IMG/VR virus record: IMGVR_UViG_3300024231_000789
Coordinates: 1-55,617 of that record
DNA: 55,617 nt
DNA from: a virus
Reading direction: 5' to 3' (one strand)
Part shown: positions 18,300-25,187 of the stretch, piece after piece
How the letters are laid out: every line of letters starts with the position of its first letter
Position numbering within the stretch: position 1 is the first letter of the stretch
Program-made: the position numbers and the translations under genes
The notes under the pieces: model-generated
The model's input: only the letters and a program-made list of their open reading frames with translations
Databases searched by the model: none
What the model was told of the DNA's origin: nothing

Positions 18300-18819
18300 C
18301 TTGAATATTTTCCTCGTCTGTTAAACCTTGGTCATATGCTTTTGTTACTGCATCACTGTCTACATCTTGTCTCTCAACACCAACAGCTGCATCTGCATAC
18401 CCGTCCATAAACTTACGTGGTAGTTCTATTGTTACTAACCATACTGGAGTTTCAACTCTCTTTGCACGTGCTTGGCCTGGTCTCATACCATCTGCACCGT
18501 CTCGAGTATCACTATCATCAGGAGTCATTAATTTTGCGGCACTTACTAAAATGTCTTTTGCATAGTAAACTTTGCAATTATTCTTAAGAAGTCTCTCTGC
18601 ACCTTCAGGATCTGGCATAAGTTTTTGAGGGTACATAAGAGTTACTGTTACCCAATATCTATCTATATGTGGTCCTTCTACAATTTCGCCTTCTATCCAA
18701 TTTTTGTAAGCATAGATGTTAAGATTGTCTAATACTCGCTCCATATCCATTAAAGTGTCCAATGCACTTTTTTTACTAATATTTTGTTTTAGAGTATCTA
18801 AAATATAATTTTGATCCAT
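18289..18819 (-). CDS. Hypothetical, probably virion-related protein
   Basis: 176 residues with a Trp/Tyr-rich central beta segment (HIDRYWVTVTLMYPQKLMP) and an acidic tail. A perfect TATAAATA and AAGGAAA ribosome-binding site precede it, making it the first gene of a late transcript going through IF-1, spanins, J-protein and ClpA. I do not recognise the family. Confidence 0.65.
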   Translation of the reverse strand: MDQNYILDTLKQNISKKSALDTLMDMERVLDNLNIYAYKNWIEGEIVEGPHIDRYWVTVTLMYPQKLMPDPEGAERLLKNNCKVYYAKDILVSAAKLMTPDDSDTRDGADGMRPGQARAKRVETPVWLVTIELPRKFMDGYADAAVGVERQDVDSDAVTKAYDQGLTDEENIQDAE

Positions 18820-18839
18820 TTGACTTTTCCTTATAGTAT

Positions 18840-18847
18840 TATTTATA
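18840..18847 (-). promoter_or_regulatory. T4-type late promoter TATAAATA
   Basis: Perfect octamer 20 nt upstream of the ATG at 18819, with an AAGGAAA ribosome-binding site between. It sits in the divergent gap to phoH. Confidence 0.7.
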
Positions 18848-18898
18848 CATTTTATGTATGTGTAGTTAATAGCAGTTATTCTTTAGTAAATACATACG

Positions 18899-18909
18899 AG
18901 CAGGCAAAC
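18899..18909 (+). repeat. Left arm of 11-bp inverted repeat flanking phoH
   Basis: AGCAGGCAAAC, 39 nt before the phoH start codon. Its exact reverse complement lies 16 nt after the phoH stop at 19702-19712. Confidence 0.6.
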
Positions 18910-18947
18910 AGTCTAACAAGAATAACAACCTATGAATAGGAGTAAAC

Positions 18948-19685
18948 ATGGCTAAAAGAGCTCAAACAACAAAAAAACAAAGGCATCAACAAGAACAAAG
19001 CGATGTCATTTCAGTAAAAAATTATAAAAGACGTGATAAACACGTACAAATCATACCCAAAAGCATTGCTCAAGAAGAATATCTCGATCTTCTTGAAAAC
19101 GATAACATCAACATTGCATTTGCAATGGGACCTGCAGGTACAGGTAAAACAATGCTAGGAGTTTTAGCGGCAATTAATGCACTAAAAACGGGACAATGTG
19201 ATAAACTGGTTATAACAAGACCCGCAGTCAGCGTTGATGAACAACATGGTTTCCTGCCAGGAACTCTAGTAGAAAAAATGGCACCATGGACAAGACCAAT
19301 ATTTGATGTAATGGAGGAATATTGGTCACCACAGCAAATTGAATTTATGGTTGGTGACAATGTTATTGAAATTGCACCATTAGCCTACATGCGTGGACGT
19401 ACATTTAAAAATGCGTGGATTATTGCAGATGAAATGCAAAACGCCACACCTAGTCAAATGAAAATGCTACTTACACGTATTGGTGAGAATAGTAAAATTG
19501 TTGTGACAGGAGACCTTGCACAACATGATAGAGGTTATGAGAACAATGGACTCAAGGACTTCTGTAATTTGCTAAAAAGTAAAAGAAGTAGCATGATTGG
19601 AGTCGTTGAATTCAGCAAGAGAGATGTCGAAAGACATCCTGCTGTAAGTGAAGTATTAGACATATACGGTGACGAAGATATTTAA
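18948..19685 (+). CDS. phoH: PhoH-like P-loop ATPase
   Basis: 245 residues, plus strand against its neighbours. A basic N-terminal tail is followed by Walker A GPAGTGKT (61-68), the PhoH block VITRPAVSVDEQHGFLPGT and Walker B AWIIADEMQNATPSQM. PhoH proteins are common in marine phages and are probably RNA-associated ATPases. The role is not settled, and the tie to phosphate starvation is historical. An AGGAG ribosome-binding site precedes the ATG. No clear late motif is seen upstream. An 11-bp inverted repeat flanks the gene. Confidence 0.92.
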   Translation: MAKRAQTTKKQRHQQEQSDVISVKNYKRRDKHVQIIPKSIAQEEYLDLLENDNINIAFAMGPAGTGKTMLGVLAAINALKTGQCDKLVITRPAVSVDEQHGFLPGTLVEKMAPWTRPIFDVMEEYWSPQQIEFMVGDNVIEIAPLAYMRGRTFKNAWIIADEMQNATPSQMKMLLTRIGENSKIVVTGDLAQHDRGYENNGLKDFCNLLKSKRSSMIGVVEFSKRDVERHPAVSEVLDIYGDEDI

Positions 19686-19701
19686 AACAGTGACTTAAAG
19701 A

Positions 19702-19712
19702 GTTTGCCTGCT
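19702..19712 (-). repeat. Right arm of 11-bp inverted repeat flanking phoH
   Basis: GTTTGCCTGCT on the plus strand, the reverse complement of 18899-18909. It reaches the stop codon of the convergent HAD gene. Confidence 0.6.
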
Positions 19713-20302
19713 TAACTGTTAATAATGTGTTCGGCAATTGCCGCCCAATCGTCTAACCGAGTAATTCCATCTGCATGATCTTTATTATGTTCATGAGCAA
19801 TGAGAATTGATGTCAAGCCATACTTGAGACCACACTCTGCGTTTTCTACTTTGTCTTCGATCCAATACAAACCAGTACCGTCATACTTGACAAGTTCCTC
19901 ATCTTTATCAGCACCTGTATCCAAGCATACAACTTCATTAAAAACATTCTGTCCAAACAAGTTCTTTAGGTTACTAACCCGTAGCATTTGAGCTTTTTTG
20001 TCTAACGACAAACTTGTAATAGCAATGAATGTATAACCATGTTCTACAAGTTTTGCAACACCGCTACGTGCATCCCGCATTGCAGGAAGAAAGCCAACCC
20101 AGGCACTATCATTAAACTGTTTAACAAATGCTTTGCCTTCAGCTTTAGTGATTCCATAAAGTTCACCAATATCATATACACCAGGCTTTACGGCTGTCAT
20201 ACCTTGCTCTGTCATCCATTCTTGGAAAGCTAGTTCCCAATCAAGCACAACACCGTCACAGTCTGTGAGTATGACTTTGTCTTTTTTAGTAATATTTTTC
20301 AT
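19712..20302 (-). CDS. HAD-superfamily phosphatase (5' nucleotidase-like)
   Basis: 196 residues. The HAD motif I is LTDCDGVVLDWE (nucleophile D14, acid D16). Motif II is near FIAITSLSLDKK, and motif III/IV YWIEDKVENAECG. The C1-cap style and length suggest a deoxyribonucleotidase-like or small-metabolite phosphatase, which might tune nucleotide pools. Strong sigma70 promoter upstream, so probably early. Confidence 0.75.
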   Translation of the reverse strand: MKNITKKDKVILTDCDGVVLDWELAFQEWMTEQGMTAVKPGVYDIGELYGITKAEGKAFVKQFNDSAWVGFLPAMRDARSGVAKLVEHGYTFIAITSLSLDKKAQMLRVSNLKNLFGQNVFNEVVCLDTGADKDEELVKYDGTGLYWIEDKVENAECGLKYGLTSILIAHEHNKDHADGITRLDDWAAIAEHIINS

Positions 20303-20334
20303 TTTTTAATCCTTATTATTTAACTTACTCTTAT

Positions 20335-20363
20335 ACTATAAAGCAAAGTGCATTGGTTGTCAA
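20335..20363 (-). promoter_or_regulatory. Sigma70 promoter cassette, copy 1
   Basis: TTGACA (20363-20358), 17 nt, TATAGT (20340-20335). The surrounding ~44 bp, ending in GAGTAAGTTAA, recur almost unchanged before the genes at 46154 and 46820. Confidence 0.88.
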
Positions 20364-20393
20364 GCCTTTTTTTTTATATTTTTTAAGAAAGGT

Positions 20394-20428
20394 GAAACCC
20401 ACAGCACGGTTAGTACACTGTGGGTTTC
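20394..20428 (-). terminator. Strong hairpin downstream of the QueC-like gene
   Basis: An 11-bp perfect stem GAAACCCACAG/CTGTGGGTTTC with a 13-nt loop, 46 nt after the stop at 20474. On the minus strand a T-poor CACCTTTCTT follows, so it may be an attenuating or RNA-stabilising hairpin rather than a textbook terminator. Confidence 0.55.
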
Positions 20429-20473
20429 GGTGTAAGTTGCACAAACATAAGGGAGTCTAACCGTTGTACCTCT

Positions 20474-21196
20474 TTAAATTCCTAGTAATGGATCAAAGTG
20501 TCCAAAACCAAATCGTCTTTCATGGCAGAACCAACAATCTCCACAATGCTTAGTAAAGTCCATTGTAGTATGTTCACAACTACGAGTGATTGGAAATAAT
20601 TCTTCTCGCATATTATAGTAGTCGTATATTTCAGCTACTGCCTTTTTATTAATTAATGTAAACGGTCTGTTAAACCTAAATACACCTGGTTCAAATTCTA
20701 TCTCTTTAACAGGATAGCGATCAGCAAAATCTAAATCTCTTTCTGGTGGACGGTGCTCTACCATATCCTCATAGCCTTCTGGGGTATCTTCATATTCTTG
20801 AAGTTCTTCTACACTAGGATTGGCTGTTATGCCCATAAATTGTATAGTATGTTCATCTTCAAGTAATGGAAGATTCATTACCTCCATGTCTACATCGTAA
20901 TGTTCACCACCCCTATTATCATTCTTTACATGTTCATAATTACCTAAACTATAATGACGTTCAACTACTTCCATAACTTTTTGAGCAAACTCAAATTGAT
21001 AAGGTCTTCCTGCATGATTAGAACTTGTAATAATAAACTCAATATCCGGATTATATTCTGTTCTATATTTTGCAAGCATGAATAATAAAATTGCACTATC
21101 TGCTCCGCCTGATAACTTTACAAGTACCCTACGTTTTCCTTGAATATTAATTTCTACATCGCCTTGACTAGTAGGCACAAGCATGGATTGGTTCAT
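20474..21196 (-). CDS. PP-loop ATP pyrophosphatase, QueC-like
   Basis: 240 residues. The PP-loop is KLSGGADSA (29-34). The C-terminus carries a Cys cluster HCGDCWFCHERRFGFG with an upstream SCEHT, like the zinc site of QueC, which makes 7-cyano-7-deazaguanine (preQ0) from carboxy-deazaguanine. Phages use preQ0 to modify tRNA or DNA guanines. No QueD, QueE or transglycosylase gene is visible in this window, so the enzyme could also adenylate another substrate. Its ATG overlaps the preceding stop by 4 nt. Confidence 0.7.
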   Translation of the reverse strand: MNQSMLVPTSQGDVEINIQGKRRVLVKLSGGADSAILLFMLAKYRTEYNPDIEFIITSSNHAGRPYQFEFAQKVMEVVERHYSLGNYEHVKNDNRGGEHYDVDMEVMNLPLLEDEHTIQFMGITANPSVEELQEYEDTPEGYEDMVEHRPPERDLDFADRYPVKEIEFEPGVFRFNRPFTLINKKAVAEIYDYYNMREELFPITRSCEHTTMDFTKHCGDCWFCHERRFGFGHFDPLLGI

Positions 21197-21378
21197 TTTT
21201 TCTTAGCCTTTGGCTTTGCTTTCCTACGTCCCCATTGTCCAACTTGTAAGTCTTCTGTTCGTGCATTGGGGGCGCATTGTGTAATCTTACCACCATTAGC
21301 TAAGTATTCTTTTACAGCATCACTTATCTCTTTGGCTTCTAATTCTTCTTCTTCATTCTTTAGTTTTTTATTAATCAT
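21193..21378 (-). CDS. Small basic-tailed protein
   Basis: 61 residues. An acidic N-terminal helix precedes EYLANGGKITQCAP and a basic end (GRRKAKPKAKKK) that may bind nucleic acid. It starts the operon with the QueC-like gene under a sigma70 promoter and a late octamer. No function is known. Confidence 0.65.
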   Translation of the reverse strand: MINKKLKNEEEELEAKEISDAVKEYLANGGKITQCAPNARTEDLQVGQWGRRKAKPKAKKK

Positions 21379-21410
21379 TTATTCCTCTTATGCTTTGTGT
21401 TTACTATATG

Positions 21411-21461
21411 AATATAGCACACCATGACATAGTATGTCAACATTTATTTTGAATATTTATA
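21411..21461 (-). promoter_or_regulatory. Tandem sigma70 and late promoters
   Basis: TTGACA (21440-21435), 18 nt, TATATT (21416-21411), preceded by a TATAAATA octamer at 21461-21454. The pair could keep the operon on both early and late. Confidence 0.6.
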
Positions 21462-21675
21462 CATAATTTTCTGCTTCATATTGAACAACCTGTACATAGC
21501 GGCCACCATTATATTTTTTTCGCCATATTTCAGCATAGCTTTCAGCTTCGTTTTCTGATTCAAACAACACAGGATCTAAATCCCAACAGTTGCCACCACC
21601 TATGCCACTATCTTGTGTAACATAGATCCAGTCATCTACTGAGAGATTTATTTTTACTGCATACTTTTTTTTCAT
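21457..21675 (-). CDS. Small hypothetical protein
   Basis: 72 residues (MKKKYAVKINLSVDDWIYV), beta-rich with a GIGGGNCWDLDP turn. It begins at the previous gene's stop with 1 nt overlap, so it is translated as part of that operon. No family is recognised. Confidence 0.6.
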   Translation of the reverse strand: MKKKYAVKINLSVDDWIYVTQDSGIGGGNCWDLDPVLFESENEAESYAEIWRKKYNGGRYVQVVQYEAENYV

Positions 21676-22055
21676 TATCGTCTCATACTTGCAATATCTT
21701 TTGCATCTTCTTTTTTATCAGCAAAGATAGGTACCATGTTTGATTTGTGCATTGTAGCGATACCAAGTAACTGGCGTTCACCACTGTATGTGTTGCCTTC
21801 ACGAGCAGGACCATGTCCGCATACTTTATCGCTTGTAGGCAAATTTGGACGGTTCTCTGCATAATCAGGAATATCTAATGTCTTGATATCACCACGTTTT
21901 GCTTTCCTTGCAGCTATTTGGTCAGGATGCACACCTTGTTTGCGTAACCATTTTTCATGTTCGGCTTGTGCTTTTGCTACTTTAGCATTAGGTTTTTTCT
22001 GTTTACGATTATATTTTGTTGTGGTCATATAAGGACCAACTAAATGCATAGTCAT
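21675..22055 (-). CDS. Basic hypothetical protein
   Basis: 126 residues from the ATG at 22055, picked because GGAGG precedes it and it overlaps the upstream TGA (ATGA). The longer frame to 22118 would overlap the neighbour. Basic and helix-rich (KAQAEHEKWLRKQG), with a Cys-His-containing VCGHGPAREG stretch seen in several phage hypotheticals. Possibly nucleic-acid binding. Confidence 0.6.
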   Translation of the reverse strand: MTMHLVGPYMTTTKYNRKQKKPNAKVAKAQAEHEKWLRKQGVHPDQIAARKAKRGDIKTLDIPDYAENRPNLPTSDKVCGHGPAREGNTYSGERQLLGIATMHKSNMVPIFADKKEDAKDIASMRR

Positions 22056-22252
22056 TGTGCCGCCTCCAAATTCTCTTCTACTTCTGAGTATATTTGTTTT
22101 AGTAGCGTTTGCAAGCATTTAGCCATTTTGAGTTGTTCTGGATTTAGACTAGCAATAAAATCTGAACATTCTTTTTGAGATTGTAATTCTTGCATATGCT
22201 CTAACATTACGATTTGCATATAAGTTAGACCATCTATTTCATATGTTTGCAT
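22052..22252 (-). CDS. Small helical protein
   Basis: 66 residues, almost wholly helical (EHMQELQSQKECSDFIASL). Sigma70 promoter and GGAG ribosome-binding site upstream. First gene of a three-gene early operon. No family is recognised. Confidence 0.6.
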   Translation of the reverse strand: MQTYEIDGLTYMQIVMLEHMQELQSQKECSDFIASLNPEQLKMAKCLQTLLKQIYSEVEENLEAAQ

Positions 22253-22284
22253 TTTACGCTCCGTAGTAAATTGATTATCCTTAC

Positions 22285-22313
22285 AGTTTAGCGTAAATTT
22301 TATTATTTGTCAA
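22285..22313 (-). promoter_or_regulatory. Sigma70 promoter
   Basis: TTGACA (22313-22308), 17 nt, TAAACT (22290-22285). The -35 lies inside the 3' end of speD. Confidence 0.7.
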
Positions 22314-22680
22314 TAGAAATTTCGTTTAGTCCAAATTCTCGGTCTAAGTATTTGTATTCTACCTTTACTGGATCCCATGCTTTTATATGTTCTATAACAG
22401 CGTTGGGGTCAAAAGGTCCACATGTATATACATCTAATTGTATTAATGCTGGATCTGGTTCGTTCCATACATGGCATGCCATGTGCGATGTTTCAATAAC
22501 CACCGCACATGTTGGGCCTTTGTTGCCCTTTATTGTAGTGATGTCAGCACTAATAGGACCAGCAAGAATCTTCATGCCAATCTTATCTACTAATGTTTTC
22601 ATCCACTCTTTGAGATCATGTTCATTAGGTGGATCATTTGCTTCAATTCGCAAAATGATATGCTTGTGAACTATCTCCAT
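22303..22680 (-). CDS. speD: S-adenosylmethionine decarboxylase
   Basis: 125 residues, the size of prokaryotic SpeD. The processing motif is VIETSHMACHVW (Ser65-His66), followed by the family block IQLDVYTCGPFDP. Self-cleavage before the Ser makes the pyruvoyl cofactor. The product, decarboxylated SAM, feeds spermidine synthesis; polyamines help pack DNA or support translation. Phage SpeD copies are known in marine T4-like phages. The Ser precursor here is Thr-Ser rather than the usual Glu-Ser, which might affect processing. Confidence 0.85.
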   Translation of the reverse strand: MEIVHKHIILRIEANDPPNEHDLKEWMKTLVDKIGMKILAGPISADITTIKGNKGPTCAVVIETSHMACHVWNEPDPALIQLDVYTCGPFDPNAVIEHIKAWDPVKVEYKYLDREFGLNEISIDK

Positions 22681-22689
22681 AGGTATAGC

Positions 22690-22851
22690 TTATTCTGATT
22701 TCCAGAATGTCCACAGACCGTATGCAATAGCTGCATATGCAGCCCATACCATTAGTCCTTGAAACATAAGTGCTATTACACCCATTGCAATAAGAGCTAC
22801 GCCATCCCAAGATGTACGTTCTCCGCTTCTACTTTTTATCCAATTAAACAT
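22690..22851 (-). CDS. Small membrane protein
   Basis: 53 residues (MFNWIKSRSGERTSWDGVAL), with one long or two short hydrophobic segments (IAMGVIALMFQGLMVWAAYA and after). A GGGAG ribosome-binding site precedes the ATG at 22851. The stretch between speD and the next gene is fully used by this frame. Unknown role; such small membrane proteins are common in phage host-takeover regions. Confidence 0.65.
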   Translation of the reverse strand: MFNWIKSRSGERTSWDGVALIAMGVIALMFQGLMVWAAYAAIAYGLWTFWKSE

Positions 22852-22852
22852 T

Positions 22853-23050
22853 TTATTCTCCCTTCGTATATGGCTCTGTATCTGTTGAGATTTTATGAGC
22901 CATTGATTGAATTTCGTTAATTAAATTGTCGACATGATCATCACGTTCTTGTGTTTTTACATATCCCCCGTATTTAATAGAATGTAGCTGTTGAGCCTTT
23001 TTATGCATGATTTCTACAAGATAAATCATATCTGATATTTTATGTAGCAT
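22853..23050 (-). CDS. Small helical protein
   Basis: 65 residues, helical (MIYLVEIMHKKAQQLHSIKY), acidic C-terminus. Tight spacing on both sides places it in the peroxiredoxin operon. No family is recognised. Confidence 0.6.
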   Translation of the reverse strand: MLHKISDMIYLVEIMHKKAQQLHSIKYGGYVKTQERDDHVDNLINEIQSMAHKISTDTEPYTKGE

Positions 23051-23058
23051 AATAGTAC

Positions 23059-23604
23059 CTAAAATTGCTTCAAAATGTACTCTGGATCAGTTACAGTATA
23101 TGGGTCAGTATCACGCTCTGGATCATTATCAAATGCACATTTCATACGCCCTGGTTCTTCAAAGAATTGCATAATTAAACCATCATCTACAATCATAGCA
23201 TAACGCCAACTACGGCATCCAAAACCACGAGCAGTAAAACATGATAGCATGTCTAATCCTTCTGTAAACTCTCCGTTTCCATCTGGCAGAACTTTAACAT
23301 TTTCAAGTCCTTGATCTGCCGCCCATTTGTTCATAACAAATGAATCATTTACACTCACGCAATAGATATCGTCAATATCTTTGTCGTAAAATTCTTGTGC
23401 ATTGTTTTCGAATCCAGGTAATTGATATGTACTGCACGTTGGTGTAAATGCACCTGGTAGTGAAAATACTACTACACGCTTACCAGCAAAATAGTCTGAT
23501 GTAGTTTTATCTTCCCAACGGAAAGGATTATCTCCGCCAATAGATTCGTCTCTAACACGAATCCTAAAAGTACAATCTGGTACTTTTGTTCCTACTTTAC
23601 TCAT
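23059..23604 (-). CDS. Peroxiredoxin of the Prx5/AHP1 type
   Basis: 181 residues. The peroxidatic cysteine is in PGAFTPTCSTYQ (C57), with family blocks SVNDSFVMNKWA and GRMKCAFDNDPERD. Reduces peroxides with thiol or glutathione donors. In a marine phage it may protect the infected cell from oxidative damage while replication proceeds. Other Cys (C83, C122, C131) could serve as resolving partners. An AGGAG ribosome-binding site precedes it, and a tRNA gene lies upstream. Confidence 0.88.
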   Translation of the reverse strand: MSKVGTKVPDCTFRIRVRDESIGGDNPFRWEDKTTSDYFAGKRVVVFSLPGAFTPTCSTYQLPGFENNAQEFYDKDIDDIYCVSVNDSFVMNKWAADQGLENVKVLPDGNGEFTEGLDMLSCFTARGFGCRSWRYAMIVDDGLIMQFFEEPGRMKCAFDNDPERDTDPYTVTDPEYILKQF

Positions 23605-23621
23605 CTAGTTCTCCTTTTATT

Positions 23622-23698
23622 TGGTGGGACCGGTAGGACTCGAACCTACGGTCAACCCGTTATGAGCGGGGGGCTTTAACCAACTAAGCTACAGTCCC
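23622..23698 (-). tRNA. tRNA with CAU anticodon (Met or Ile2)
   Basis: 77 nt including an encoded CCA. The acceptor stem (GGGACTG/CGGTCCC) and T-arm (GTAGG-TTCGAGT-CCTAC) pair well; the anticodon loop is CTCATAA. The sequence alone does not separate elongator Met from lysidine-modified Ile(AUA). Ile2 is plausible in an AT-rich phage rich in AUA. Confidence 0.9.
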
Positions 23699-23709
23699 TA
23701 TATTCTTGT

Positions 23710-24072
23710 TTACTCGTGTTCGCCGTTATTAGCACGGCCATTATATTTTCGTCCTGATTTTAATAGTGTGTTCAAGGACTCTGGATTGCGTTCCGCTTGA
23801 CGGAAAGTTACCACTGTAATTGTAATTGCTGAAATCAACAACACATGAAATGTTGCACTAATACCAAAGGCCATAAAACTACCTACCATTAATGCAAAAA
23901 TACCACTCCAAATAAAAAACAAACATTGAAAAATCATATGCCCTACCATAGGGTCTAAATTACGTAGTGGTGATTTTTCTACTGTCATTACACTGTCCCA
24001 CATTTCACGTGGTATTTTAATTAATGACGAGATAGTTGTTGCCCAACCAATTGGCTTAGGTGTATTATTCAT
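23710..24072 (-). CDS. Two-TM membrane protein
   Basis: 120 residues with two hydrophobic segments (about 46-68 and 73-92) and a polar, glycine/asparagine-rich C-terminus. Amphipathic N-terminus IKIPREMWDSVM. It sits between two tRNA genes. No family is recognised. Confidence 0.6.
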   Translation of the reverse strand: MNNTPKPIGWATTISSLIKIPREMWDSVMTVEKSPLRNLDPMVGHMIFQCLFFIWSGIFALMVGSFMAFGISATFHVLLISAITITVVTFRQAERNPESLNTLLKSGRKYNGRANNGEHE

Positions 24073-24101
24073 AATATTTTTACCTTTCTAAATTGTTATT
24101 T

Positions 24102-24188
24102 TGGTGCTCGCACCCGGACTCGAACCGGGACGCTATCACTAGCGAGAGATTTTAAGTCTCTTGTGTCTACCTATTCCACCATGCGAGC
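24102..24188 (-). tRNA. tRNA-Leu (UAA)
   Basis: 87 nt with encoded CCA. Class II tRNA with a variable arm (CTCGCTAGTGATAGCG). Acceptor stem GCTCGCA/TGCGAGC, anticodon loop CTTAAAA. It reads UUA and UUG, favoured in an AT-rich genome. Confidence 0.93.
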
Positions 24189-24192
24189 GAAT

Positions 24193-24269
24193 TGGCCTTC
24201 ACTATAGGATTCGAACCTATGACCTACTGCTTAGAAGGCAGTTGCTCTATCCAGCTGAGCTAAGTGAAG
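24193..24269 (-). tRNA. tRNA-Arg (UCU)
   Basis: 77 nt with encoded CCA. Acceptor stem CTTCACT/AGTGAAG, T-arm ATAGG-TTCGAAT-CCTAT, anticodon loop CTTCTAA. It reads AGA and AGG, codons used often in this window. It abuts the next gene, whose stop lies 1 nt away. Confidence 0.93.
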
Positions 24270-24270
24270 A

Positions 24271-24480
24271 TTAAAGTTCTAACAACCTCCTAATTTGTTG
24301 TTCCAACTCTAGTATTCTTTCAGTTAGTACACTAACAGTTGTACGCAGATGTCCAGTATCATGTGGAGCAAATCTGCTTTTAAGTTCTTCAATCTCTTTG
24401 GTTAATACTTCGATATGATTAGTAAGAGCCATAACGTCAAGCTCTACAAATGCATCTATATCGTTTCGATCAATAACCAT
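24271..24480 (-). CDS. Small coiled-coil protein
   Basis: 69 residues, acidic and heptad-rich at both ends (LTNHIEVLTKEIEELKSRF). It overlaps its upstream gene by 1 nt. Predicted small coiled coil, role unknown. Confidence 0.65.
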   Translation of the reverse strand: MVIDRNDIDAFVELDVMALTNHIEVLTKEIEELKSRFAPHDTGHLRTTVSVLTERILELEQQIRRLLEL

Positions 24481-24815
24481 TAGGCAGTTGCTTCCGCTAG
24501 TTGTTTAACTTGGTACGGATGCACGCCACCGCTTGCATAGTATAATTTAAGGATAATTAAGTCTACGTCAGACTCGCTGAGGTATCCAATAACATCGTCA
24601 CAGTATTTATCTTGATAATCATCATGGATACCTGGAAGTTTTGTCATAATACCTTGGCTATTAAAAATAGCAATTTCATACTTGCCTTGGCTGCCGCCAT
24701 AGGCTCCTGGACCGTTGATTACACTGAGTGTATAATCACCACACTGGATAAGGGCTTGTTTGCCCGAATCCGTTTGTGATTTGTCCAACATTTCATAGTC
24801 TTTAAGACTGAGCAT
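24480..24815 (-). CDS. Hypothetical protein
   Basis: 111 residues (MLSLKDYEMLDKSQTDSGKQ), mixed beta then helical with a Gly-rich GPGAYGGSQGKYE stretch. Sigma70-like promoter upstream and co-directional with the tRNA genes, so possibly an early operon with them. No family is recognised. Confidence 0.6.
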   Translation of the reverse strand: MLSLKDYEMLDKSQTDSGKQALIQCGDYTLSVINGPGAYGGSQGKYEIAIFNSQGIMTKLPGIHDDYQDKYCDDVIGYLSESDVDLIILKLYYASGGVHPYQVKQLAEATA

Positions 24816-24833
24816 ATTTAACTCCGTTGTTTA

Positions 24834-24871
24834 ACTATATATAATGTACTTTATTTGTCAGGGGATGTCAA
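24834..24871 (-). promoter_or_regulatory. Sigma70-like promoter
   Basis: Two overlapping readings: TTGACA (24871-24866), 17 nt, TACATT; or CTGACA (24861-24856), 16 nt, TATAGT (24839-24834). Either drives the genes and tRNAs at left. Confidence 0.6.
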
Positions 24872-24874
24872 GCA

Positions 24875-25075
24875 TTATTTGCTAAAAAATTTATCAGCCT
24901 CCTCACGTGCTTTCTTATCAACATGTTGATAATTTCCACGAACTCTTGTCGCTAGACTAATGTCTTCCAATACTTCTATTTTTTCAATAACCCTACTTAA
25001 TGCCCTTTGAGCATCAGGTGTTTCTTTGGCTATTTGTTTGTTAATAATCTCTAAAACTTCTCTACTGGTAATCAT
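24875..25075 (-). CDS. Small helical protein
   Basis: 66 residues, helical and mostly charged (LEIINKQIAKETPDAQRALS). Has its own sigma70 promoter. No family is recognised. Confidence 0.6.
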   Translation of the reverse strand: MITSREVLEIINKQIAKETPDAQRALSRVIEKIEVLEDISLATRVRGNYQHVDKKAREEADKFFSK

Positions 25076-25098
25076 TTTTCTGCTCCTCTAGTTTAATG

Positions 25099-25127
25099 AT
25101 AGTAACACTTCTAACTTCTATTGTCAA
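25099..25127 (-). promoter_or_regulatory. Sigma70 promoter
   Basis: TTGACA (25127-25122), 17 nt, TACTAT (25104-25099), before the 66-residue gene. Confidence 0.7.
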
Positions 25128-25174
25128 GAATTTATATTAGTATGTAGCGTACTATTATAGACATAAACAACTAT

Positions 25175-25182
25175 TATAAATA
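25175..25182 (+). promoter_or_regulatory. Late promoter TATAAATA, leaderless spacing
   Basis: TATAAATA-GTGAT-ATG: the octamer ends 5 nt before the radical-SAM start at 25188 and no Shine-Dalgarno exists. Confidence 0.7.
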
Positions 25183-25187
25183 GTGAT

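Noticed and set aside
24480-24815. Toxin-antitoxin-like pair with the 69-residue gene
   Set aside because: Overlap and size fit, but neither sequence matches a toxin or antitoxin family that I recognise.
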